From positions 744,001 through 808,000 of the forward strand of contig CAVRIR010000003.1 of assembly GCA_963721305.1 (NCBI GenBank): DNA of 64,000 nucleotides, given 5' to 3'. The notes beneath the pieces were generated by a model. It saw only the letters and a program-made list of their open reading frames with translations, was not told the DNA's origin and searched no databases. Position numbers and translations under genes: made by a program. This document shows, piece by piece, positions 7,636 to 16,697 of the stretch. Positions within the stretch are counted from its first letter, which is position 1. Every line of letters starts with the position of its first letter. Source of the stretch: DATAES01 sp963721305 (lineage in GTDB: Bacteria; Actinomycetota; Acidimicrobiia; Acidimicrobiales; JACDCH01).

Positions 7636-9054
7636 TTACGACGCTAGCGCCTCCTGATCGGAGCGCTTTCTCAGTAGCGCCACCGCCTCCGCGTAGCCGT
7701 CGGCGATGTCCCACACGTCCGGCACGAGCTCGCGGCAGGCGATCACGCCGAAGTCGACGTTGCCCATGTTCGACAACACGGTGATGTTCATTCCCGCGCC
7801 TTCGAGCAACGGTCCGAACGGATACACGCCGGCCACCAGCGCGCCCGCGGCGTACAGCGCGAAGGGCGGCCCCGGCACGTTCGACACGATGAGGTTGTGG
7901 ACCGGCCGGTGGCGGTCGGCCAGCTTCAGGTCCGAATACAGGCGCATGGCCCGGTTGAAGAGCGTCGGCGGTACGAACTGCGCGAAGTCCTGGAGCACGT
8001 CCGCGCCGATAGCGTCCTGCACCTCTTTCGCCTCGCGGGTCTCGGCGTTGATCGATCGCAGCTGCTCGACGGGGTCTTCGAGCTGCACGGGAAGGCGGAC
8101 GAACATCGACGACACCTGGTTGGTGCCGTCGTGCGCGCTGCGTCCGTGGACGGACACCGGCACCGAGCACACCAAGGGGATGTCCGGTAGATCGTCGTGC
8201 GCGATCAAGTACTGCCGGAGCGTCTGCGTGCACGCGGCGAGGACGACATCGTTCACGGTCGTGCCGAATGTCGACTTGATGTGGCGCATGTCGTCGAGGG
8301 ACGCCTTGCCGAACGCGATCGAACGGTGCGGTGTGATGGCACCGGACCACATCACCTTCGGGGCGGTGAACGGCAAGGCTGGCGACGGTCGGTCCTCCTG
8401 TTCCGCGGTTCGCTGACGCTGCACGAGCCCGAACGCCGATCGGCTCGTGTTCGTCAGCACCTTCGCCAAGGTTCTCGGGTGCCGGAGGATGTTCTGCACC
8501 GCGTTCGACACCAACGTGACATCGGACGGCACGGCTTCGGGCTGCCACGGCTCGTCCGGGGGAGCAGGATCGAGCGCGTCGGGCGTCAGATCGAAGAGAT
8601 GCGCCATGAGATCCGTGCCGGTGACGCCGTCGATGGCGCAGTGGTGGATCTTCGTGACGAACCCGACCCTGCCGTCTTCGAGTCCCTCGAGCAGGTGCAG
8701 CTCCCACAGCGGCCTGCTGCGATCGAGCGGAATCGAGGCGATGCCCTCCACGACGCCGGCCAACTCGCGCATCGTGCCCGGCGCGCGAACGGCACCCCGG
8801 TGCACGTGCGCTTCGAGGTCGAAGTCGGGGTCCTCGATCCACACGGGATGGCCGAGCTCGAAGGGGACGGGCACGAGACGGCGTCGGAACGGCTCGAGCA
8901 GATGCATCCGCGCATCCAAGGTCTGCATGAGCCGCTCGAACGAGAAGCCCTTGCCTTGCGCCGGGTCGAAGACGAGCACGGCCACGATGTGAGGCAGCTG
9001 CGACGGCGTCTCCATGTACAGGAACGACGCGTCCATTCCCGTCAACGGCTTCAT
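7636..9054 (-). CDS. Wax ester synthase / diacylglycerol acyltransferase (WS/DGAT)
   Basis: A 472-residue protein from ATG 9054 (MKPLTGMDASFLYMETPS). The catalytic motif HHxxxDG is present as HHCAIDG at residues 137-143, with the later family signatures FGTTVNDVVLAACTQTLR and NLIVSNVPGPPFALYAAGA. The family esterifies acyl-CoA to long-chain alcohols or diacylglycerol to make wax esters or triacylglycerol, usually at the membrane or lipid-droplet surface. It sits 4 bp downstream of a beta-lactamase-fold hydrolase gene and 3 bp upstream of an unknown gene, which suggests a storage-lipid operon. Confidence 0.93.
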   Translation of the reverse strand: MKPLTGMDASFLYMETPSQLPHIVAVLVFDPAQGKGFSFERLMQTLDARMHLLEPFRRRLVPVPFELGHPVWIEDPDFDLEAHVHRGAVRAPGTMRELAGVVEGIASIPLDRSRPLWELHLLEGLEDGRVGFVTKIHHCAIDGVTGTDLMAHLFDLTPDALDPAPPDEPWQPEAVPSDVTLVSNAVQNILRHPRTLAKVLTNTSRSAFGLVQRQRTAEQEDRPSPALPFTAPKVMWSGAITPHRSIAFGKASLDDMRHIKSTFGTTVNDVVLAACTQTLRQYLIAHDDLPDIPLVCSVPVSVHGRSAHDGTNQVSSMFVRLPVQLEDPVEQLRSINAETREAKEVQDAIGADVLQDFAQFVPPTLFNRAMRLYSDLKLADRHRPVHNLIVSNVPGPPFALYAAGALVAGVYPFGPLLEGAGMNITVLSNMGNVDFGVIACRELVPDVWDIADGYAEAVALLRKRSDQEALAS

Positions 9055-9058
9055 GGGC

Positions 9059-10184
9059 TCATGCGGCTGACGCCGAGGCGGCCGCGGCACGGCTGTTGAT
9101 GCCGACGCTTCGGCGCCATTGACGGATGAGATGGCGATCGAGCCCGTTGGTGACGTAGGCGAACGACATGCCGCTGACCGGATCAGCCCACGCGAGCTGC
9201 CCTCCGGCTCCGTCGTGTCCGAACGTCTCGGGCGTCTGACCGTGTCCGAACCCTCGCCGTGCACCGTTGCCGTCGTCGCCGTAGATGATGAGCCCGATCG
9301 AACGGTTCGCCGGCACGCCGAGCAGGGGATCGGGGAACGTGTTGCGCACCTCGCTCGTCGCGATGGCAAGCCACTTCGGATCCCACAGCTCGCCGGGGTT
9401 GTGCAGGAGCGCCTGGTAGAAGAGCGCAAGCTCGGACGCGGTCGACACGCCACCACCTCCGGGGACGCCGACTGCGATCACGTCTCGTTCGTTGAACGAC
9501 TCGAGTGCCTCGTCCGTGACTTCACCGACGTCGATGCTCGGTACGCCGAGAACGGCCCGGAACTCGTCCGGAGTCGGCGCGTTGCCGGTGTGGACGACAC
9601 GGGCGATGTCATCCTGCTGATCCAGCGGCACGCCGAGCGCCAGCTGCTTCAGACCCAAGGGCTCGAGCACCCTGCGCCGGATCGAGTCGGTGTGCTCGCA
9701 TCCGTCGGCCCGTGCCAGCAGCTCCGCGAGCACCCAGTGCGCCGTGGTCGCGTGGTACTCGTGACGCGTCCCCGGTTCCCAGTTGAGCCGCCACTTCGAG
9801 AATGCCGACAGCCGGCCTTCGCGGGTGTCCCACTGCGGTCGGCCGAGCGGCGCGCGGGAAGCCGGCGGTGTGGAGCAGCACCTGCTCGACCGTGACCACG
9901 TCCTTGCCGTTGGTCCCGAACTCCGGGATGTGATCGGCAACGCGATCGTCGAGCGCGACCTTTCCTTCGGCGAGGAGCTGCCACACCGCTGACGCGACGA
10001 TCGGCTTCGTCGCGGAATAGATGGTGTAGCGGGTGTCGTCCCCGGCGAGCGCAGCACCGAGCGTCGCCGTTCGTATGACCTCACCTTCGTACGCGACGGC
10101 GACCTGGCAGGACGGCAGGATCCCCTCGTCGATCTCCCGACGGGCTCGCTCGATGACGGCGTCGACAGCATCAGAACGGATCAT
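9059..10184 (-). CDS. Beta-lactamase-family serine hydrolase/esterase (one apparent frameshift)
   Basis: ATG 10184 opens MIRSDAVDAVIERARREIDE and carries the SxxK nucleophile motif S57-A-T-K60 (YSATKP). The frame breaks near 9849-9857 and continues one frame on as PLGRPQWDTREGRLSAFSKW through a YHATTAHWVLAELLAR segment to TGA 9059. Restoring one CG in the CGCGCG tract joins both halves into a class C-like/EstB-type hydrolase of ~374 residues. Such proteins are usually esterases or lipid hydrolases. It lies 4 bp from the WS/DGAT start, so lipid ester metabolism is more likely than antibiotic resistance. Confidence 0.8.
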
Positions 10185-10227
10185 CGAGAACTGATCTTTG
10201 CATCGGCCCTCGTCTTATGCTCGGCGA

Positions 10228-11373
10228 GTGCACGGGCCGCTCGACGGGGTGAAGGTGATCGAGCTCGCGAGCATCGGTCCCATTCCCTTCTGCGGGCTCG
10301 TGCTCTCCGACATGGGCGCAGACGTCGTACGGGTCGACAAGTTGGGCGACGTGGCGACGGCCGATCCGTCGCGGGCGCCCGGCACCGTGCTCGATCGCGG
10401 CCGGCGGTCGATCGGCGTCGACCTCAAAGCGCCCGCCGGCGTCGACGTCGTCCTCCGGCTGGTGGAGTCGGCCGACGTCCTCATCGAGGGGTATCGCCCG
10501 GGTGTGGCCGAGCGATTGGGCGTCGGACCGGACGAGTGCCTCGCCCGCAACCCGGGGCTCGTCTACGGACGGCTCACCGGTTGGGGTCGCGAGGGACCGC
10601 TCGCCGATCGCGCCGGGCACGACATCGACTACATCGCGCTCGCCGGCGCGCTGAGCGCGTTCGGGCGCGCTGGTGGTCCCCCCACGCCGCCGTTGAACAT
10701 CGTCGGCGACTTCGGGGGTGGCGGGCTGCTGCTCGCGTACGGCATCGCCTGCGCGCTCGTCAGTGCGGCGCGAACGGGGACCGGGCAGGTGGTCGACACG
10801 GCGATGGTCGACGGCACCGCGCTGCTGATGGTGCCGTTCTACGCGGCCCGCCAGATCGGGTTCTGGAGCGACGAGCGCGGCACGAACATGCTCGACACGG
10901 GCTCGCCGTACTACGACACCTACGAGTGCGCGGACGGCGGCTTCGTCGCGGTCGGCGCGATCGAGCCGCAGTTCTACGCCGAGCTCCTGGCTGGTCTCGA
11001 TCTGTCGTCCGACGACGTGCCCGATCGTGACGACCGCGGCCAGTGGAGCGAGCTGCGCTCGATCTTCGCGGCGCGGTTCAAGTCGCGGACTCGCGACGAG
11101 TGGGCCGAGCACTTCGCCGGACGGGACGCCTGCGTCGCGCCGATCCTCACGCTGGCGGAGGCGCCGCGTCACGCGCACAACGTCGAGCGCGGCACATTCG
11201 TCGTCCGCGACGGCGTGATCCAGCCTGCGCCCGCGCCGCGGCTCGATCGGACGCCCGGCGAGATCGACCGCGCACCGTGCTACGCAGGTCAGCACACCGA
11301 CGAGGTGTTGCGCGAGCTCGGCTGCGCCGACGAGGAGATCGCGCAGCTACGAGCGGGCGGCGCCGTCGCCTAG
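10228..11373 (+). CDS. CaiB/BaiF-family CoA transferase, alpha-methylacyl-CoA racemase type
   Basis: A 381-residue protein from GTG 10228 (VHGPLDGVKVIELASIGPIP). The racemase acid/base set appears conserved: H131 in AGHDIDYIALAGAL, D161 in NIVGDFGGGGLLLAYG, E246 in AVGAIEPQFYAEL. Members epimerise (2R)/(2S)-methyl-acyl-CoA, needed for branched fatty acids and for C25 of sterol side chains. It lies 1.5 kb before the steroid island but has no KstR-like site of its own; a role in sterol side chains is possible, not shown. The translation from TTG 10198 adds a poor N-terminus and is rejected. Confidence 0.88.
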   Translation: MHGPLDGVKVIELASIGPIPFCGLVLSDMGADVVRVDKLGDVATADPSRAPGTVLDRGRRSIGVDLKAPAGVDVVLRLVESADVLIEGYRPGVAERLGVGPDECLARNPGLVYGRLTGWGREGPLADRAGHDIDYIALAGALSAFGRAGGPPTPPLNIVGDFGGGGLLLAYGIACALVSAARTGTGQVVDTAMVDGTALLMVPFYAARQIGFWSDERGTNMLDTGSPYYDTYECADGGFVAVGAIEPQFYAELLAGLDLSSDDVPDRDDRGQWSELRSIFAARFKSRTRDEWAEHFAGRDACVAPILTLAEAPRHAHNVERGTFVVRDGVIQPAPAPRLDRTPGEIDRAPCYAGQHTDEVLRELGCADEEIAQLRAGGAVA

Positions 11374-12276
11374 AACGCTCTTGAGCGCCTGCGCGGCGCC
11401 CATCAAGCCCGCGCTCTCGAACGGCACCACGATCTTCGAGTTGTCGCTCTCCGCGAACTTCGACAGCGTGTCGAGCTGCAGGATGGCGACGAGGGTCTGG
11501 TCAGGGTCGGCGGCCTTGATCGCGCTGTAGACGGTGGTGATCGCCTGGGACCGGCCCTCGGATTCGAGAATGGCGGCTTGCCGCGCACCTTCGGCGCGCA
11601 GGATCGCGGCTTTCTTCTGGCCCTCGGCCGCGCTGACGGCGGCCTCCGCCTCACCTTGCGCGACGTTGATGGCTGACTGCTGCTGACCTTGCGACTGCAG
11701 GATCCTCGCTCGCTTCTCCTGGTCTGCCTGCTTCTCGAGCGCCAGTGCCTGGAGGATGTTCGGCGGCGGTGAGATCTCGACGATCTCGATGCGGCTGATG
11801 CGGATGCCCCACTTGTCGGTGACGACCTCCATCTGCTGCTGCACGTCGGTGTTGATGCGCTCCCGTTCGGAGAGAGCCTGGTCGAGCGTCATCGTGCCGA
11901 TGACCGAACGCAGCGCGGTACGGGCGAGGGCATCGATGCCGACGTCGAAGTTGGCCACGCTGAACAGGGCCGCCTTCGCGTCGACCACCTGCGTGAAGAT
12001 CGTCGCGTTGACGGTGACGACGACGTTGTCCTTGGTGATGACTTCTTGACGGTCTCCGGGACGAGGGATCTCGCGCATGTCGACGTGCTGCAACACGCTG
12101 ATGAACGGTGCGATGATCACCAGCCCGGGCTCATGGGTGCGTACGTACTCACCCAGCCTCTTCACGACGCCGACCTGGCCTTGCTGGACGATGTTGATCG
12201 CGCTCCTCAGTGCGCTCAGCGCGACGATCAAGACGAGTGCAAGGACGACGAGGGCCGCTATCGGGCCTGCAGTCAC
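11347..12276 (-). CDS. SPFH/band 7 membrane protein (QmcA/stomatin-like)
   Basis: A 309-residue protein. One N-terminal transmembrane helix (residues ~5-25) is followed by a band 7 domain (residues ~30-190: IVQQGQVGVVKRLGEYVRTH, RTALRSVIGTMTLDQALSER) and a long Ala/Glu/Gln coiled-coil (~185-255). These proteins form membrane microdomain cages and scaffold proteases. The GTG start overlaps the stop of the upstream NfeD gene (GTGA), the standard NfeD-SPFH pairing. Its 3' end overlaps the convergent CaiB-type gene by 27 bp. Confidence 0.92.
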   Translation of the reverse strand: MTAGPIAALVVLALVLIVALSALRSAINIVQQGQVGVVKRLGEYVRTHEPGLVIIAPFISVLQHVDMREIPRPGDRQEVITKDNVVVTVNATIFTQVVDAKAALFSVANFDVGIDALARTALRSVIGTMTLDQALSERERINTDVQQQMEVVTDKWGIRISRIEIVEISPPPNILQALALEKQADQEKRARILQSQGQQQSAINVAQGEAEAAVSAAEGQKKAAILRAEGARQAAILESEGRSQAITTVYSAIKAADPDQTLVAILQLDTLSKFAESDNSKIVVPFESAGLMGAAQALKSVLGDGAARS

Positions 12277-12788
12277 GAAGTTCTCCCATCCGCGCCGTCG
12301 GGCGCATCCGTTTGGGGTGGTTCCAGGGTCGGTGTCGAGTAGCCGAGCTCGTCGACCGGCCAGACGGTCAGGGTGGTGCCGCGCAATGCGGTCACCAGCA
12401 CCGGCGTGCCGGCGGGGATGGCCGGGCCGCCGCTGACGGCGAGCCAGCGCTCACCCGCGAGGCGCACGTGGCCGACCGAGTGGTCGCCGCCGACCGCGTC
12501 GAGGGTGAGCGCCTCTTGGCCGACGAGGCCGCCGTGCACGCCTCGGGTGATGTGACCGCCGGTGCGATGGCGCTCGAAGGCATGGCTGACGAAGGGGCGG
12601 GCCGCCACGACGCCGACGACGGTGAGGACGATCGCGACGACGATCTGCAGAGCGATCGCGTCGGGGAGGAGCACCGCGACGGCGGCAGCAGCAGCAGCTC
12701 CGATCGCACCGAACAGGGCGTAGAACGCCATGTGGTGCAACTCGAAGAGCAACAGGCCCACGCCCAACACCACCCAGGCGATGACCAT
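12273..12788 (-). CDS. NfeD-family membrane protein
   Basis: 171 residues from ATG 12788 (MVIAWVVLGVGLLLFELHHM), placed by AGGAGG about ten bases upstream; GTG 12800 sits inside that ribosome binding site and is unlikely. Hydrophobic segments at ~1-20, ~22-42 and ~45-65 are followed by a soluble OB-fold domain (VGQEALTLDAVGGDHSVGHV, RLAGERWLAVS), typical of short NfeD proteins. It partners the SPFH protein encoded immediately downstream, with a four-base overlap. Confidence 0.9.
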   Translation of the reverse strand: MVIAWVVLGVGLLLFELHHMAFYALFGAIGAAAAAAVAVLLPDAIALQIVVAIVLTVVGVVAARPFVSHAFERHRTGGHITRGVHGGLVGQEALTLDAVGGDHSVGHVRLAGERWLAVSGGPAIPAGTPVLVTALRGTTLTVWPVDELGYSTPTLEPPQTDAPDGADGRTS

Positions 12789-12908
12789 CTTGCTTTCCAC
12801 CTCCTGAGACGGAGGTTACCGCCGTGTCCGCTTGATGAAGGGATCACGGACCTGGGGGATCCCGGAGGTCCGCACCTTCCGTCGGGTGTGTCGTCGGTGG
12901 TAGAAAAC

Positions 12909-12922
12909 TGAAACACGTTTCA
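12909..12922. promoter_or_regulatory. KstR-type operator TGAAACACGTTTCA
   Basis: This fits the mycobacterial KstR consensus TnnAACnnGTTnnA at every fixed position and is symmetric (TGAAAC-AC-GTTTCA). It lies 44 bp before the TTG of the first acyl-CoA dehydrogenase gene and would control the operon 12966-20678. It is one of five such sites in the window. Confidence 0.8.
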
Positions 12923-12965
12923 TTTCTCGTCGTCGGCGCCCACCGGGTCGACCAAGGAGACGAGC

Positions 12966-14132
12966 TTGCGGATCGCCTACACAGCCGAGCAGGAAGCGCT
13001 TCGACGGGAGCTGCGCGAGTACTTCGCGGAGCTGATGACCCCCGAGGTGCAGGCGGAGGTGGCCACCGGCGACACCGGCGGCCCGGCGTGCCTCGAGGCG
13101 GTGCGGAAGATGGGCCGCGACGGCTGGCTCGGCCTCGGCTGGCCCAGGGAGTACGGCGGCCAGGAGCGGGGTGAGCTCGAGCAGTTCATCTTCACCAACG
13201 AGAGCTGGCGGGCCGGTGTGCCCCTGCCGTTCCTCACCATCAACACGGTCGGCAAGACGATCATGGAGTTCGGGTCCGAGGAGCAGAAGGCCAAGTTCCT
13301 CCCCAAGATCCTCGCGGGGGAGTGCCACTTCTCCATCGGCTACACCGAGCCCGGCGCCGGCACCGACCTCGCATCGCTGCGCACGACCGCCGTCAAGGAC
13401 GGCGACGAGTGGGTGATCAACGGCCAGAAGATCTACACGTCGCTCGCCTCGTACGCCGACTACATCTGGCTGGCGGCCCGCACCGATCCTGACGCGCCGA
13501 AGCACAAGGGCATCACCATCTTCCTGGTGCCCACGACCGACCCCGGGTTCTCGTGGACGAAGATCCACACGATGGTCAACGCCTCGACCACGTCGACCTA
13601 CTACAACGACGTGCGGGTCGGCGACGACGCGGTGGTGTCCGGCGTCAACCGCGGCTGGGACCTGATCACCAACCAGCTCAACTACGAACGGGTGTCGCTG
13701 TCGCCGCCGGGCATGGTCGAGCGCTGCTACGACGACGTCGTCGAGTGGGCGCAGGACACGAAGCTGCCCGATGGCCGGCGGGTGATCGACCAGGAGTGGG
13801 TGCAGGTCAACCTGGGTCGCGTCCGAGCGAAGACCGAGTACCTGAAGCTCATCAACTGGAAGGTGTCGTCCGGGTCGATCAATCCCGGCGTGGCGAGCTC
13901 GGCGAAGGTGTTCGGAACCGAGTTCTTCACGGAGGCGTACCGACTGCTGCTCGAGGTCGTCGGACCCGGCGGCCAGCTCCGCCAGGGTGAGCCCGACGCC
14001 CCGTTGGCGGGACGGATCGAGCGCGCCATGCAGGGGACGTTGATCCTGACGTTCGGTGGCGGCACCAACGAGGTGCAGCGCGACCTCATCGCGTTGTTCG
14101 GGCTCGGGCTGCCCCGGGTCCCCAGGCACTGA
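12966..14132 (+). CDS. Acyl-CoA dehydrogenase, subunit 1 of a pair (steroid FadE type)
   Basis: A 388-residue protein from TTG 12966, chosen for AAGGAG 7 bp upstream and the family-typical N-terminus (L)RIAYTAEQEALRRELREYF. FAD/substrate segments CHFSIGYTEPGAGTDLASLR and ITIFLVPTTDPGF and the C-terminal GGGTNEVQRDLIALFGLGLP are present. A second, shorter acyl-CoA dehydrogenase gene follows after 8 bp. Tandem dissimilar FadE genes in sterol loci encode alpha2beta2 enzymes (ChsE types) that desaturate steroid side-chain CoA esters. With the KstR-like site upstream I infer a steroid-CoA dehydrogenase; the exact chain length is unknown. Confidence 0.88.
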   Translation: MRIAYTAEQEALRRELREYFAELMTPEVQAEVATGDTGGPACLEAVRKMGRDGWLGLGWPREYGGQERGELEQFIFTNESWRAGVPLPFLTINTVGKTIMEFGSEEQKAKFLPKILAGECHFSIGYTEPGAGTDLASLRTTAVKDGDEWVINGQKIYTSLASYADYIWLAARTDPDAPKHKGITIFLVPTTDPGFSWTKIHTMVNASTTSTYYNDVRVGDDAVVSGVNRGWDLITNQLNYERVSLSPPGMVERCYDDVVEWAQDTKLPDGRRVIDQEWVQVNLGRVRAKTEYLKLINWKVSSGSINPGVASSAKVFGTEFFTEAYRLLLEVVGPGGQLRQGEPDAPLAGRIERAMQGTLILTFGGGTNEVQRDLIALFGLGLPRVPRH

Positions 14133-14140
14133 GGAGTTCC

Positions 14141-15265
14141 GTGGACTTCACGTTGAGCGAGGAGCAGGAGGCGATCGCCGACCTCGCCGGACGCATCTTC
14201 ACCGAGAAGCTCCCGCCCGAGCGGTTGCGCGAGATCGAGACCGATCCCGCGGGCCGGTGGTTCGCGGACGACGTCTGGAACGAGCTGGCGAAGTCCGACT
14301 TGCTCGGCGTGTGCCTGCCCGAGTCGGTAGGTGGTGGCGGTTACGGCTTCCTCGAAGCTTGCCTGCTCGCGGAGCAGCAAGGGCGCGCAGTCGCGCCGGT
14401 CCCGTTGGTGCCGACGCTCGTGCTCGGTGCGCTCCCGATCGCCCGCTTCGGCAGTCCTGCGCAGCAGTCGCTGCTCGCGGGCGTGATCGACGGCTCGATG
14501 ATCCTCACGGCGGCGTTGACCGAGGTCGGTGACTACTTCGCCCCCGCCCTGCCGGCCACGGTCGCGACGCGCGACGGACACGGCTGGCGGTTGAGTGGCA
14601 GAAAGGTCGTCGTCCCCGCTGCGCATCTCGCGTCGCGCATCCTGGTGCCCGCGCGCGTCGATGCCGGCGTCGCCGTCTTCGTCGTCGACCCGTCGGCGGG
14701 AGGGGTGCAGGTCGAGCGCAACGTCGCCATCAGCGACGAGCCCTTGCCGGCGGTGCAACTCGACGGTGCGGTCGGAGAGCTGCTCGGGTCGGTCGAAGAC
14801 GGCGACGAGATCCAGCAGTGGATCAGCGACCGCGCCATCGCCGCGCTGTGTTCGACACAGGTGGGCCTGTGCGACGCCGCCCTGCGGCTCACCGCGGACT
14901 ACGTGTCCGAGCGTGAGCAGTTCGGTTCGAAGATCGGCACGTTCCAGGCCGTCGCCCAACGCATCGCCGACGCCTACATCGATACCGAGGCCATCAGGCT
15001 CACGGCGCAGCAGGCGGCCTGGCGGTTGAGCGAAGAGCTGCCGGCGGCCGACGAGCTGCACATCGCGAAGTTCTGGGCCGCCGACGGGGGCCATCGCGTG
15101 GTCCACGCGGCGCAGCACCTGCACGGCGGCATCGGGGTGGACATCGACTATCCGGTCCACCGCTACTTCCGCTGGACGAAGGTGATCGAGCTCACGCTCG
15201 GCTCGGCGACCGAGCACCTGCGCCGGTTGGGCGAGCGCATCGCGGCGACACCGAGCAGCCAGTAG
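14141..15265 (+). CDS. Acyl-CoA dehydrogenase, subunit 2 of a pair
   Basis: A 374-residue protein from GTG 14141 (VDFTLSEEQEAIADLAGRIF). It shows the ACAD C-terminal helical domain with YVSEREQFGSKIGTFQAVAQ and AAQHLHGGIGVDIDYPVHRY, but the N-terminal and middle domains are more divergent than in its partner (LTEVGDYFAPALPATV replaces the usual EPxxGSD loop). That is the pattern of the second subunit in heteromeric steroid FadE enzymes, where FAD and substrate sites are built from both chains. The 8-bp gap to the upstream gene supports co-translation. Confidence 0.88.
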   Translation: MDFTLSEEQEAIADLAGRIFTEKLPPERLREIETDPAGRWFADDVWNELAKSDLLGVCLPESVGGGGYGFLEACLLAEQQGRAVAPVPLVPTLVLGALPIARFGSPAQQSLLAGVIDGSMILTAALTEVGDYFAPALPATVATRDGHGWRLSGRKVVVPAAHLASRILVPARVDAGVAVFVVDPSAGGVQVERNVAISDEPLPAVQLDGAVGELLGSVEDGDEIQQWISDRAIAALCSTQVGLCDAALRLTADYVSEREQFGSKIGTFQAVAQRIADAYIDTEAIRLTAQQAAWRLSEELPAADELHIAKFWAADGGHRVVHAAQHLHGGIGVDIDYPVHRYFRWTKVIELTLGSATEHLRRLGERIAATPSSQ

Positions 15266-15305
15266 ACGACAATCTGTTCATGCACCATTCGGGGGGAATT
15301 CATCG

Positions 15306-16691
15306 ATGAAGCGATATCGCGCCGTGGCACTCGCGGTCGTGGTCGTGCTCCTGGCCGCTTCCTGCAGCCGGAGCGGCAGCAGCGCAGCGTCGAGCTCGTC
15401 AACCAGTTCGACGTCGTCCGCGTCGGGAGGGGGTGACACCGCGCTCGCGAACGGCGGCTTCGGCGACCTCGCGAAGGTCTGTTCGGCCGGTGACGCCAAG
15501 GGCGCGACCGACAAGGGCGTGACCGACACCGAGATCCACATCGGAACGGTGACGGACAAGGGCTTTCCGGCACGGTCGGGTCTCAACAAGGAGATGTACG
15601 ACGGCGCCGTCGCGTTTGCCAACTGGTGCAACAGCCACGGCGGCATCCTCGGGCGCAAGCTCGTGATCGACGATCGTGACGCGGCGCTCACCAACTACCT
15701 GGGCGTAGTGACGACGTCATGCGACGAGGACTTCGCGCTCGCGGGTGGCGGCGCGGTGTTCGACGACGGTGACAACGGCAAGCGAGAGTCCTGCGGTCTG
15801 CCCAACATCCCCGGCTACGTCGTCACCGAGAAGGCGAGGACGGCCGGCCTCCAGGTGCAGGCCTTGCCGAACCCGGTCGGCCAGATCGCCAGCGGACCGC
15901 TCCTCGCGATCGACCGCATCAGTCCAGACGCGCTCCAGTCGACGTCGGTCATGACCGGGAATCTCGCGACGACGATCTCGGTCCGCGACGACACCGTGCA
16001 GGCGGTCAACATGCTCGGCGGCAAGGTCGTCGACCAGTCCGTGTACAACGCGCAGGGCGAGTCGGACTGGTCGCCGTTCGTGACCACCCTCAAGGAGAAG
16101 AACGTCAAGGCGTTGCTCATGATCGGTGAACCGGTCGATCTCGCGCTCCTCGAGAAGGCGATGGCGACCGCCGACTACTACCCGGAAGTCATCATGCAGA
16201 CGCCGAACTTCTACGACACGCAGTTGACCGAGACTGCCGGTGACGCGATCAAGAACACCTACATCGGGACCGCGTTCATCCCGTTCGAGAACGCGTCGCA
16301 GAACAAGGCGACGCAGGACTACCTCGACATGATGAAGCAGTTCAATCCCAACGGAAAGGTCGCCTTCCTCGGGGCACAGGGCATGTCGGCCCTCCTGCTG
16401 TTCGCACAGGCGGCGACCGAATGCGGATCGAACCTCACTCGTCAGTGCCTGCTCGACAACGCCAAGAAGGTCACGACATGGACCGGCGGGGGACTGCACG
16501 GGCAGACCGACCCGGGGGCCAACGCCGGATCACAGTGCTTCCTCATCCTGCAGGCCGCGGCTTCGGGCTTCTCGTACCAACAGCAGGCGACCGCGCCGAA
16601 TCAGGGCATGTTCAACTGCGATGCGAAGAACTCCGTGGCCCTGAACGGCAACTCCTCGGGCAGTGGCAGCAGCACCTCCTCCAGTAGCTGA
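15306..16691 (+). CDS. ABC transporter substrate-binding lipoprotein (branched-chain/HAAT type)
   Basis: A 461-residue protein. Signal peptide with lipobox LAASC (Cys ~20), a Ser-rich tether (SSAASSSSTSSTSSAS), then a Peripla_BP_6 fold (TDTEIHIGTVTDKGFPARSG; YDGAVAFANWCNSHGGILGR). The C-terminus is again a Ser/Gly tail. It would capture the substrate outside the membrane for the permease and ATPases that follow. Location downstream of a steroid-type FadE pair behind a KstR-like operator suggests that the ligand is a steroid or steroid-derived acid rather than an amino acid; that is inference. Confidence 0.9.
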   Translation: MKRYRAVALAVVVVLLAASCSRSGSSAASSSSTSSTSSASGGGDTALANGGFGDLAKVCSAGDAKGATDKGVTDTEIHIGTVTDKGFPARSGLNKEMYDGAVAFANWCNSHGGILGRKLVIDDRDAALTNYLGVVTTSCDEDFALAGGGAVFDDGDNGKRESCGLPNIPGYVVTEKARTAGLQVQALPNPVGQIASGPLLAIDRISPDALQSTSVMTGNLATTISVRDDTVQAVNMLGGKVVDQSVYNAQGESDWSPFVTTLKEKNVKALLMIGEPVDLALLEKAMATADYYPEVIMQTPNFYDTQLTETAGDAIKNTYIGTAFIPFENASQNKATQDYLDMMKQFNPNGKVAFLGAQGMSALLLFAQAATECGSNLTRQCLLDNAKKVTTWTGGGLHGQTDPGANAGSQCFLILQAAASGFSYQQQATAPNQGMFNCDAKNSVALNGNSSGSGSSTSSSS

Positions 16692-16697
16692 GTAGAA

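Noticed and set aside
9059..10184. Antibiotic-resistance beta-lactamase
   Set aside because: The fold is the esterase-like class C branch, there is no secretion signal, and the operon is lipid-related.
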